Positions 18,155-26,011 of a DNA stretch of 64,000 bases are shown here, piece after piece; position 1 is the first letter of the stretch; each line of letters starts with the position of its first letter. Location: assembly GCF_021533215.1 (NCBI RefSeq), contig NZ_JAJNKA010000002.1, forward strand, positions 62,001 to 126,000, in the 5' to 3' direction. Below the pieces are notes generated by a model. The model did not search any database. It had not been told where the DNA came from and saw nothing but the letters and a program-made list of their open reading frames with translations. A program made the position numbers and the translations under genes. This DNA comes from Portibacter lacus (GTDB lineage: Bacteria > Bacteroidota > Bacteroidia > Chitinophagales > Saprospiraceae).

Positions 18155-20329
18155 CTATAATTTACAAAATCTATGCCTAGTCATTTGATTATCATTTTCT
18201 AATTCTAGAACGTATAATCCTGCCGAAAGGTCTTTCACTTGAATCTCAGATCGTCCAGATTCTAACTTACCAATATGAAGGTATCTGCCACTCCCATCAA
18301 GCACGCGGTAAGTATAAGTCGATTCTGGATGAAGTCCGTTAATGTAAAGGACATATTGAACAGGATTTGGCAACAGCGCTATAGACACTTCTTCGTCCTT
18401 TAGAAAAGATGAAATGTCCACATCCATACTCGCCACTGAACCTGTGCAACCACCCTCAGAGATTTCAACAACCTCGAGCACACCTTCATCCTGCTCATGC
18501 CATATCACCATAACATTAGCACCACCTTGACCTAAAACAATGCTGCCATTCGTACAGCGCCACTCGTAATCACTTCCTTCCTGTCCAGATACAGAATAAG
18601 CAAACTCCATTAAAGCACTTACTTTTCGAGATCCACTTATTTCTATTTCAGGTAAGTAAGTGCAGGAACCATCTTCATCCGTCGCCTGAGGATTATAACT
18701 ACAAGATAATGGATCCATACAACCTCTAATTTCCAACTCATCACATATTCCATCACCGTCTTCATCTCTTACACACCCATCACAATCATAATAATCTGTA
18801 ACGAAACGACAAGAACCATTATCGAAGATCGCATCTGACGTATAATTACAAGCATTTTTATCCATACAACCACCGAGTGGTTCATCGATATACAGTGTTT
18901 GATTTGTACTAATATTTTTTAGCACCGATATATTATCTGATGGCCATCGAACAATAACACTATCGATAACATCATACTCGCCTACCCCGAAATGCCGTGT
19001 ATAACTATGCTGAGAACTAAAACTTTCACCACATCCTATCTTCCGATACTGCGTCTTTCCTTCACTATACAATTCCACTCGCGCCCCGATAGCATGAGCA
19101 TTGCTAATCGTTCCGGCTAAATGAATCTTCAGAAAGTTATTTCCTGTAAAATCATTCCTCCATAAAGAATTATAACTATTAATAAAGCCAACCCTCGTCA
19201 CACTGTTTTTCACAAAATCTACAGCGCCATCTCCATTATAATCACCCATGGCAACACCATTATTAAATGCATTATCTTGCTGAAGGCCCCAGTCAATATT
19301 TCTCTTTACAAAGTAATTTTCATCCGTATGCTCATATGTGAAATTGCTAAGCATCCCTCCGATGTGAACATCTAAATCCATATCATTATCGGCATCAAAA
19401 AAGATCGTCCCGAATGTTACATTTTTAATATCAAGATTATACAAAGCCGAAACTTCAGTAAAAGTATTATCTCGGTTATTTTCTAAGAATACATTCCCCG
19501 CAGTTGTATTGGTTACATAAATATCCTCCCAACCATCCGCATTGAAATCTGTAATCGTGGCAGTCATACTGTTTAACTTAAAATCCACTCCGCAAGAATC
19601 TGATACATCCCGAAACGTCCCATTCTTATTATTTACTAAAATAATATTCCCTTTTTCAAAATCTTGAGCGAGGTATAAATCTTCCCAGCCATCGCGATTG
19701 TAATCTATAGTAGACATAGCGAGCACACTTTCACCAAAACCATGGAGCCCAGACTTTGCAGTAATTTTCTCGAAAGTCCCATCCCCTTTATTGCTATATA
19801 GGTCAATGTTTCCAGTCTTCTCCTTCGTTCGATGTGAAACACATAGATCCAAATTTCCATCTTTATCATAATCTAACCATGTGGAACAATAAGAGGATTG
19901 TCTTTTAAAATCCAAACCAATCGCTTCTGTAACTTCTTCAAAAATAAAATCGCCTAAGTTTCGGTAAAGCTTGTTTTTATCTTCTGAAGAAAGATAGAGA
20001 TCTAATAATCCGTCTTTGTTGTAGTCCACCCAAAGAACTTGCCTAACCTCACTTGTATCATCTACGAAAGCGGGCATCGGTTGCAAGTGATTTCCATCAC
20101 TCATGAAAAACTTTAGCTTTTCACCTTGATGAGTAGCAAAACTTAGGTCATCGTAACCGTCATTATTAAAATCAACAAAACTAACTCCACCACCATATTC
20201 CACAGTTTCAAATGAAAACGTCAAGCCTTCTTCTTCAGCGATATTCGTAAATCGCTGCGCATCGACACAGCTTACCGAGATGGTTAAGACTAAGAGTATA
20301 AGGATATATGTCAATGCTTTATTCTTCAT
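18155..20329 (-). CDS. FG-GAP/VCBS-repeat protein with ASPIC/UnbV and T9SS domains
   Basis: A 724-residue exported protein with a signal peptide (about 1-24). Many D-x-N-x-D-G-x-x-D calcium-binding FG-GAP loops run from about 45 to 400 and imply a seven-bladed integrin-like propeller. An ASPIC/UnbV domain (about 416-480) has A-I-G-A-R-V-E-L-Y and F-G-V-G-E-Y. Two cysteine-rich G-C-M-D-x-x-A/S-C-x-Y repeats (about 485 and 535) follow, then a PKD-like stretch and a T9SS tail (about 650-724). CRTAC1-like proteins of this type are common in Bacteroidota as surface or secreted proteins of unknown function. It lies 12 bases after the LacC-like kinase and 4 bases before the haloperoxidase-like gene. 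Confidence 0.85.
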   Translation of the reverse strand: MKNKALTYILILLVLTISVSCVDAQRFTNIAEEEGLTFSFETVEYGGGVSFVDFNNDGYDDLSFATHQGEKLKFFMSDGNHLQPMPAFVDDTSEVRQVLWVDYNKDGLLDLYLSSEDKNKLYRNLGDFIFEEVTEAIGLDFKRQSSYCSTWLDYDKDGNLDLCVSHRTKEKTGNIDLYSNKGDGTFEKITAKSGLHGFGESVLAMSTIDYNRDGWEDLYLAQDFEKGNIILVNNKNGTFRDVSDSCGVDFKLNSMTATITDFNADGWEDIYVTNTTAGNVFLENNRDNTFTEVSALYNLDIKNVTFGTIFFDADNDMDLDVHIGGMLSNFTYEHTDENYFVKRNIDWGLQQDNAFNNGVAMGDYNGDGAVDFVKNSVTRVGFINSYNSLWRNDFTGNNFLKIHLAGTISNAHAIGARVELYSEGKTQYRKIGCGESFSSQHSYTRHFGVGEYDVIDSVIVRWPSDNISVLKNISTNQTLYIDEPLGGCMDKNACNYTSDAIFDNGSCRFVTDYYDCDGCVRDEDGDGICDELEIRGCMDPLSCSYNPQATDEDGSCTYLPEIEISGSRKVSALMEFAYSVSGQEGSDYEWRCTNGSIVLGQGGANVMVIWHEQDEGVLEVVEISEGGCTGSVASMDVDISSFLKDEEVSIALLPNPVQYVLYINGLHPESTYTYRVLDGSGRYLHIGKLESGRSEIQVKDLSAGLYVLELENDNQMTRHRFCKL

Positions 20330-20341
20330 CTAATACTAGAT

Positions 20342-21256
20342 TTATGCAATATAAGACTGTTTAATCAATAGATCTACATCTGTTTTGTTCAACATACCCA
20401 ATTCTGGTCTGATACAATTTGCTGCGCCACATGCAACACCCCTTTTAGAAGAATCCTCCTCTCCTAAGCCAATATAGTGTGCACCTATTAGTCCAGCAAG
20501 CAGACAATCTCCAGAACCGATCGTACTTATTACTTTCTGATCTAGTGTTACATTAGCATGTATAGTGCCTTTCTTACTTCTCAAATACAATCCTTCTTTC
20601 CCATCTGTTACCGCAGCAAATTCGCACTGTTCGCCAAGTAAAGCAATTGCTTCTTGAAAATCTGCACTAAACATCTTACATACTTCACTTCTATTCAAGT
20701 GTACCATATATGGCTTAGCTTTTAAAGCATTAATCAATTGCGGGCCTGTAGTATCTATAAATACTGGAATTGCATGAATCTCACAAAACTCAACTATTTT
20801 TTGAGTAGACGTTAGACATGCTCCCGAAGGCCATGATCCACAAATTGCGACAGAAGAAATGGTATCCGAATTCTCCCCTATCTCCCGTATAAACTCTTCA
20901 TAAACTTTCGATTCCACTTTAGGTCCTGCACCTAGCAATTCTGTATCATGCCATTCATTCTTAGAAATAAAACTGTAGCATGAGCGATTCCAGCCTTTCA
21001 CAAATGGTCCTGAAATATTAATTTTTGGATAGTAATCCATGCACCTTTTTTGCAGTTGATCTCCATTCTCACTTCCCCATATTCCAGCGAGAGTTGTAGG
21101 AATCCCAAGTTCCTCCAGCGCCATAGCAACATGAATACCTTTCCCTCCTGGAAAATAAATTTCTGACTTCATTCGGGTCGGTTGCCCTGGATGAAAGCTA
21201 TCAATTTCAGCTTGAATATCCATTGCAGGATTAGGACAGATGATAAATGTGCGCAT
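20342..21256 (-). CDS. LacC/FruK-type PfkB kinase (tagatose-6-P or 1-phosphofructokinase-like)
   Basis: From ATG at 21256 the protein begins M-R-T-F-I-I-C-P-N-P-A-M-D, the N-terminal strand typical of LacC/FruK; an ATG 15 bases upstream only adds residues. Length is 304. Family features are P-G-G-K-G-I-H-V-A-M-A-L-E-E-L-G and the ATP-site motif G-S-G-D-C-L-L-A-G-L, where Ser replaces the usual Ala of GAGD and the catalytic Asp is kept. LacC enzymes phosphorylate tagatose-6-phosphate to the 1,6-bisphosphate, which would complete the route from the AgaS-type enzyme to the KbaY-type aldolase. It is thus a second PfkB candidate for that step besides the one at 2030-2983. First gene of a leftward operon. 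Confidence 0.82.
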   Translation of the reverse strand: MRTFIICPNPAMDIQAEIDSFHPGQPTRMKSEIYFPGGKGIHVAMALEELGIPTTLAGIWGSENGDQLQKRCMDYYPKINISGPFVKGWNRSCYSFISKNEWHDTELLGAGPKVESKVYEEFIREIGENSDTISSVAICGSWPSGACLTSTQKIVEFCEIHAIPVFIDTTGPQLINALKAKPYMVHLNRSEVCKMFSADFQEAIALLGEQCEFAAVTDGKEGLYLRSKKGTIHANVTLDQKVISTIGSGDCLLAGLIGAHYIGLGEEDSSKRGVACGAANCIRPELGMLNKTDVDLLIKQSYIA

Positions 21257-21419
21257 ACGATATAATGCCATTACAAATATGATTTATTTAAAACAGGATG
21301 TTTGCTTACAAATTTAAAATATTTTTTTATTTATTTAGTAATGATTCGAAATATTATGTACTTTCGTTTCATTTCTTTTAGTGCATAAACAGTAATAAAT
21401 ACTTATATAAATCAGCATT

Positions 21420-22523
21420 ATGTTACGAAAACTGTATCTAACCTGTATTTTGGTCTTAGGTGTTATAATCTTCATCTTCACTCCTCAGAGATTATCTGCT
21501 CAAGATATTAATGACCTGAAATTGAAAGATTACAGGCCAGAATCTATATATAATGTCCCTAAAACTTCCATTAGTAAGGCAAAATTTCCAGTGATAGATA
21601 TGCACTCTCACGCCTATGCTCAATCAAAAGAAGACATTGATCTGTGGATACAAAACATGGATGCTTTTGGAATAGAAAAAACTATACTACTTACCTATCA
21701 GACTGGAGAAGCATTCGACAGTATCTATGACTTGTATAACCAATACGATGGTCGATTCGAAATATGGTGTGGATTTGATTATACAGGATATAACGAAGAA
21801 GGATGGTCAGAAAAAGCTGTTGCAGAGCTCATCAGATGTCATAAAAAAGGGGCAAGAGGAATCGGCGAATTAGGAGACAAAGGATATGGACTACTTTATT
21901 CTAAACCTACTCCAGCGCATGGAATGCACTTAGATGATGAAAGAATGCGGCCATTACTTGAAAAATGCGGAGAACTGAATATGCCCGTTAATGTCCATAT
22001 CGCAGAACCTTACTGGATGTACGAACCGATCGATGAAAAAAATGATGGGCTTATGAATGCCGGAAATTGGAGAATCGACACAAGCAAACCTGGCTATATC
22101 AATCACGAACAACTTATACAAACGCTGGAAAACGCAGTAAAAAATAATAGCAATACCACTTTTATAGCCTGTCACTACGCAAATTGTTCTTATGACTTAG
22201 ACATTCTGGGTAATCTACTAGATTTGTACCCTAATCTCTATGCGGATATTTCCGCAAGATACGCAGAGGTCGCACCCGTTCCTAGAAGAACAAGAAAATT
22301 CATAGAACAATATAGTGGCAGGTTACTTTATGGTACTGACATGGGGTTTAATAAAAAAATGTACGAAATCACATTTAGAATCCTGGAAACCGCCGATGAA
22401 CATTTTTACGAAATAGAACAGTTCAATTATCATTGGCCGCTATATGGACTTAATCTTTCTGACCGCACATTAAAAAAGATATACTATGAAAATGCAAAAA
22501 AAATATTGGATGGATCGAATTAA
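21420..22523 (+). CDS. Exported amidohydrolase-2-family metalloenzyme
   Basis: A 367-residue protein with an N-terminal signal peptide (about 1-28, ending L-S-A-Q). The rest is a TIM-barrel amidohydrolase with the expected metal ligands: D-M-H-S-H at 60-64 (His62, His64), N-V-H-I-A at 191-195 (His193), A-C-H-Y at 250-253 (His252) and Y-G-T-D-M-G at 304-309 (Asp307). Amidohydrolase-2 members include decarboxylases, lactonases and hydrolases; the substrate is unknown. Export is unusual for this family. Its end overlaps the start of the DUF4832-like gene downstream, so the two proteins probably act together, for example on a modified sugar. Confidence 0.82.
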   Translation: MLRKLYLTCILVLGVIIFIFTPQRLSAQDINDLKLKDYRPESIYNVPKTSISKAKFPVIDMHSHAYAQSKEDIDLWIQNMDAFGIEKTILLTYQTGEAFDSIYDLYNQYDGRFEIWCGFDYTGYNEEGWSEKAVAELIRCHKKGARGIGELGDKGYGLLYSKPTPAHGMHLDDERMRPLLEKCGELNMPVNVHIAEPYWMYEPIDEKNDGLMNAGNWRIDTSKPGYINHEQLIQTLENAVKNNSNTTFIACHYANCSYDLDILGNLLDLYPNLYADISARYAEVAPVPRRTRKFIEQYSGRLLYGTDMGFNKKMYEITFRILETADEHFYEIEQFNYHWPLYGLNLSDRTLKKIYYENAKKILDGSN

Positions 22524-24051
22524 CTTAAAATATGCCTCACTACTTATATTTTTGTTCACACTAGGAGGAAACCTAGCTGCGCAGAGCTTTGTAGATTTTG
22601 ACATTGATAGCGAAATTACAGAAGTCCAACCAATGACCGGAATCGTTTTCTGGCCTGGCAATAGCTTCATTAATACTGATGCCGTTGCACTTGAATATTC
22701 TTACATGGATTTTTCTAAAGTAGTTACTGGCAAGGATGAATATGACTGGAGTGAAGTAGACGACCTACTCGATAAAATGGCGGCAAGGAATCACCAAGGT
22801 ATTCTTAGGTTTCGTTTTTCTTATCCAGGCAGAACAACTACCGTTCCTCAGTACATAAAAGATTTACCTGATTATGAGGAAACAGAAGGATTATCGGAAG
22901 GAAAAACTACTTATTTCCCAGATTGGTCAAATGAAGAATTAAAATCTTTCACTTTGAATTTTTTCAAAGCTTATGCGGAGCGTTATGATAAAGATCCTCG
23001 CTTAGCCTACGTTCAGGTTGGTTTCGGTTTATGGGCGGAATATCATATATACAGTGGACCACTCGAGATAGGAAAGACCTTCCCTAGCAAAGAGTTTCAA
23101 AAAGAATTCTTCAACGTCTTAGACGAGTCCTTTGAAGATACTTATTGGAGTATTTCAATAGATGCAGCAAATGGAACATACAGTCCTTTCGAGGCAGAAC
23201 CAGAACTGAAGGATATTACGTTTGGATTATTCGATGACTCTTTCATGCACCAAGGACATTCTGGATACAATACTCGGAGCTGGAATTTCTTCGATAGAGA
23301 TCGATACCAAATCGCTCCAGCTGGCGGGGAATTCAATTATTACACGAACTATGATCAAGCTAACGTCCTTAATCCAGATGTGGGAGCTCACGGTCAGCCA
23401 TTTGAAATCCACGCACAAAATTTCCACATCAGTTATATGATTGGTAACGATCAAGCTAAATACCAATCTATCGAAAGAATTAAAGAAGCGAGCATGGCTT
23501 GCGGTTATAAATTCAAAGTTCTTTCTTTTAAGTCAATGGCTGATAGCAGCACAGTAGAGATCACTAACTTGGGAATAGCGCCATTATACATAGACGCGTA
23601 CCCGACTGTAGATAGTATTAGAAGTACTGAATCACTAAAATTGCTACAGCCTGGAGAAGTGAAAACATTTACAATTTCAAGTGGATCTGATAATCCTACG
23701 TTCAGCATTGAATCAGATGACATTCTCGAAACACAAGAAATTCAGTTTTTCGGTACATTGAATGATTATGAACCATACACTCAGCCATCTAGCATAGAAG
23801 AAGCACAAGTGACTTTTTCTAAAGTTTTTCCGACGGTAACAGACACAGGATTGATTAACATACAGTTCGAAAGCGGTAATTTATTTGATGTCAATGTTTT
23901 TAATGCAGAAGGAAAGGAAGTTCTACAAAAAACATTGCGAAATGATAGTAAGTTAAATCTTGCTGCATATGGATCTGGGATGTATTTTATAAGAATAAGA
24001 AATGAAGCTGGAAACATCGATACTTTTAAAATAATAGTAAGCGGAAATTAA
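22510..24051 (+). CDS. T9SS-exported DUF4832-like protein, third paralogue
   Basis: From ATG at 22510 the protein has 513 residues and a signal peptide ending L-A-A-Q. This start overlaps the amidohydrolase gene by 14 bases; ATGs at 22486 and 22492 are possible but place charged residues before the signal. The N-terminal part resembles the other two DUF4832 proteins: a Y-x-W-S-E-V-D-D-L-L segment, an R-F-R-F strand, then Y-V-Q-V-G-F-G-L-W-A-E-Y (167-178) with Glu177 where the paralogues have W-G-E. The family's H-N-D-x-F region reads D-D-S-F-M-H here. The C-terminal about 75 residues are a T9SS sorting domain. It lacks the NPERGFY motif, so it is a divergent member. A role in polysaccharide cleavage is inferred. 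Confidence 0.75.
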   Translation: MDRINLKYASLLIFLFTLGGNLAAQSFVDFDIDSEITEVQPMTGIVFWPGNSFINTDAVALEYSYMDFSKVVTGKDEYDWSEVDDLLDKMAARNHQGILRFRFSYPGRTTTVPQYIKDLPDYEETEGLSEGKTTYFPDWSNEELKSFTLNFFKAYAERYDKDPRLAYVQVGFGLWAEYHIYSGPLEIGKTFPSKEFQKEFFNVLDESFEDTYWSISIDAANGTYSPFEAEPELKDITFGLFDDSFMHQGHSGYNTRSWNFFDRDRYQIAPAGGEFNYYTNYDQANVLNPDVGAHGQPFEIHAQNFHISYMIGNDQAKYQSIERIKEASMACGYKFKVLSFKSMADSSTVEITNLGIAPLYIDAYPTVDSIRSTESLKLLQPGEVKTFTISSGSDNPTFSIESDDILETQEIQFFGTLNDYEPYTQPSSIEEAQVTFSKVFPTVTDTGLINIQFESGNLFDVNVFNAEGKEVLQKTLRNDSKLNLAAYGSGMYFIRIRNEAGNIDTFKIIVSGN

Positions 24052-24102
24052 AAATAGCACTAAGTGTTGTTAATAACTATTGCTGATAAATCTTTTAGTA
24101 AT

Positions 24103-24137
24103 GACAGTGGAACCTCGAATTCACTGCCATTTTTTTT
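24103..24137 (+). terminator. Rho-independent-type terminator after the DUF4832-like gene
   Basis: CAGTG (24105-24109) pairs with CACTG (24122-24126), extended by G-T and A-T pairs inside, and is followed by a run of eight T. It lies 52 bases after the stop at 24051. Confidence 0.6.
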
Positions 24138-24276
24138 GCTTAATCTGATCAAAATAACAGCTCCTTTCTCGATTTATGATAATATAATCTTAATCCTGGT
24201 TAAATAAATTATAAAACAAGCTCATATTTTCTAATAAGCAGATTTGCATTATATCTTAATTAGAAAATCAGTAAAC

Positions 24277-24939
24277 ATGAAAACAATCCTCTACCTCTTC
24301 CTTGGCTTCATTCTGCTCTAAAGTTGCCGTTCTTACTCCTTCATTGACAATTACAACTTACCGCAAAACCAATCTAAACTACCTAAACTTAGACCTCTTA
24401 CAGACCAAGAACTCTTCAATAATGACGAAGAAGACTATTCTAATTCTTACACCAGAGCATTAGGGACATCAAGTAATCTTTACGTAATAGAGCGGCAGTT
24501 TAATAAATACATTCTAGAAGGTTTATCAACCCAGCGAACGGCTAATTACGGTTATGCACTCATGCGAATTAATCATATGAAAGTTAGGAATGACTTATCC
24601 TTATTTTCTATTGCAGCAGGGATAAGCCTAGGATTGACAACCATTATTGGTCTTCCTGCAGGAAGATATACATTAGAATTAGACATTTCACTTGAGATCT
24701 TAGATGTCAATCAAAATATCGTCGAAATATACAATGGCAAAGGCAAGCAGCGCGCAATTATAGGTGCATATTACGGCTATGGAGAAAATAGTGCAAAAGA
24801 GAAGTGTCTCTATGAAAGTATGGAAATGTGCCTTACCCAGATCAATGAAAAAGTGATGCGCGATTTTGATAGAATCGAAGCAAAACTTATTAAAATAAAA
24901 AAACAATTTGATCTAGAAACATCTGCGCCAGAAGAGTAA
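24277..24939 (+). pseudogene. Lipoprotein gene interrupted by an in-frame stop in the signal peptide
   Basis: One frame runs from ATG at 24277 to TAA at 24937-24939 (220 codons) but codon 15 is TAA (24319-24321). Without it the protein begins M-K-T-I-L-Y-L-F-L-G-F-I-L-L-x-S-C, a textbook lipoprotein signal in which the stop is the residue before Ser-Cys. Everything downstream (about 205 residues) remains open. The rest has a conserved-looking middle (G-L-P-A-G-R-Y-T-L-E-L-D-I-S-L-E-I-L-D) and a charged helical tail. I do not recognise the family. The first internal ATG (24562) would delete the signal and about 95 residues. A recent nonsense mutation (for example TCA to TAA), a sequencing error or stop readthrough are the options. 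Confidence 0.65.
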
Positions 24940-25130
24940 ATAAAAAACTTAAATCAGTGTTCTCGAGGATCGCTTACCTTTCATGCATCAGATCTGGATA
25001 AAAAAGAAGCGTATTTCATCTATCAGAAGACATTGTTTGCCGAAAAAAATCATAATTTCTTCTGTTCCCGAAATTATTTTAATCCTTGAATAGTTAGTTA
25101 TGGTAACGGTATTACCGAAATGATCCAATT

Positions 25131-25490
25131 ATGAACAAATACAGACTAAAATCCAAAATTAGAAATGTAGGAATAGCCTATTTGCTATTGTTTTTCGCTG
25201 GCGCACAATATGCTTATCTGAATAAGTGGGGCACTCAAATCTTTTTTTGGATCACGTTTGGAGGATTAGGTATCTGGTGGCTGATCGATATCTTTAGAAT
25301 ACCCGCAATGGTGCAAGATTTTAATGACCCTATCTTCGACGAAATAGAATATATAGAATCTATGGAACAGAATCGTTATCGGGAGAGAGAACAGGATAGG
25401 TACAGAGATAGAGACGATTTCAAAGAATTAAGAAGAATGCGAGCCGAAAGGTCAGGGAATCTTCTAGATGAAGAATGGCAAAAATGGTAA
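25131..25490 (+). CDS. TM2-domain membrane protein
   Basis: A 119-residue protein with a TM2 domain (about 6-60): two membrane helices, A-Y-L-L-L-F-F-A-G-A-Q-Y-A-Y-L and F-F-W-I-T-F-G-G-L-G-I-W-W-L-I-D, joined by a short turn, with the family's G-x-W-W-L-I-D-I-F ending. The C-terminal half is a highly charged arginine-rich cytoplasmic tail (R-E-R-E-Q-D-R-Y-R-D-R-D). The function of bacterial TM2 proteins is unknown. The 191 bases before it hold nothing I can name beyond a short palindrome, CGGTATTACCG at 25107-25117. Confidence 0.8.
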   Translation: MNKYRLKSKIRNVGIAYLLLFFAGAQYAYLNKWGTQIFFWITFGGLGIWWLIDIFRIPAMVQDFNDPIFDEIEYIESMEQNRYREREQDRYRDRDDFKELRRMRAERSGNLLDEEWQKW

Positions 25491-25512
25491 AGTAGGAAAC
25501 ACGCCTTATTTA

Positions 25513-25941
25513 TCATTTCAAAGTTGCCTTACCATTTAGTTTCTTAGCTAAATCTTCAATGGAAGAATCCGTGTGCAATTTAATCAATCCTTCTCTTAAG
25601 GCAGTATATTCACTATGCATAGGACATGGATTGCTATTGTTACATTGCTCTAACCCCAGTCCACATTTCACATAGATATCACCACCATCTAGTACCTCAA
25701 CGATACTTTTAATATTTATTTTTTTTCGGTTGTCTTCTTCCATCCAGAAACCTCCAGATGGGCCTTTAATCGACTGAACGATCTGATTCTTGGATAATTG
25801 CTGCATGATTTTACCTGTAAATGCTCTTGGAGAATCTATTGCTTCAGCAATTTCTTTCAACCCTACTCGATTGCCTAATTGTGATTGAAAACATATATAC
25901 AATACTGCTTTAATTCCATACTCACATGCCTTCGAAAACAT
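25513..25941 (-). CDS. Rrf2-family regulator with three-cysteine cluster motif
   Basis: A 142-residue Rrf2 regulator. The N-terminal winged helix is at about 1-65 (M-F-S-K-A-C-E-Y-G-I-K-A-V-L-Y, then K-G-P-S-G-G-F wing). The C-terminal part carries Cys93, Cys100 and Cys106 (C-x6-C-x5-C), close to the C-x5-C-x5-C ligands of NsrR/IscR. An iron-sulfur cluster sensing nitric oxide, oxygen or iron is therefore likely. It lies downstream of the oxidase-like membrane gene on the same strand, 60 bases apart, and belongs to the nitrous-oxide neighbourhood. It probably regulates denitrification-related genes; the target is inferred. Confidence 0.88.
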   Translation of the reverse strand: MFSKACEYGIKAVLYICFQSQLGNRVGLKEIAEAIDSPRAFTGKIMQQLSKNQIVQSIKGPSGGFWMEEDNRKKINIKSIVEVLDGGDIYVKCGLGLEQCNNSNPCPMHSEYTALREGLIKLHTDSSIEDLAKKLNGKATLK

Positions 25942-25995
25942 ACACTCAAAATTTATTAAAAGGATAAAGTTACAATTAAAGAGAAAAAAGTCATT

Positions 25996-26011
25996 AATTG
26001 TTTAGACAATT
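25996..26011. promoter_or_regulatory. Short palindrome upstream of the Rrf2 gene
   Basis: AATTGT and ACAATT flank a TTAG spacer, giving a 16-bp perfect inverted repeat about 55 bases upstream of the Rrf2 start and overlapping the stop codon of the 12-TM protein. It could be an operator for Rrf2 or a Crp/Fnr-type protein. In AT-rich DNA a 6-bp arm is weak evidence. Confidence 0.3.

Noticed and set aside
25107-25117. CGGTATTACCG before the TM2 gene, and GTAAC-CTGA-GTTAC at 46311-46324, as a shared operator
   Set aside because: Both contain GGTAAC, but spacing and symmetry differ, and two short sites are not enough to claim a common regulator.
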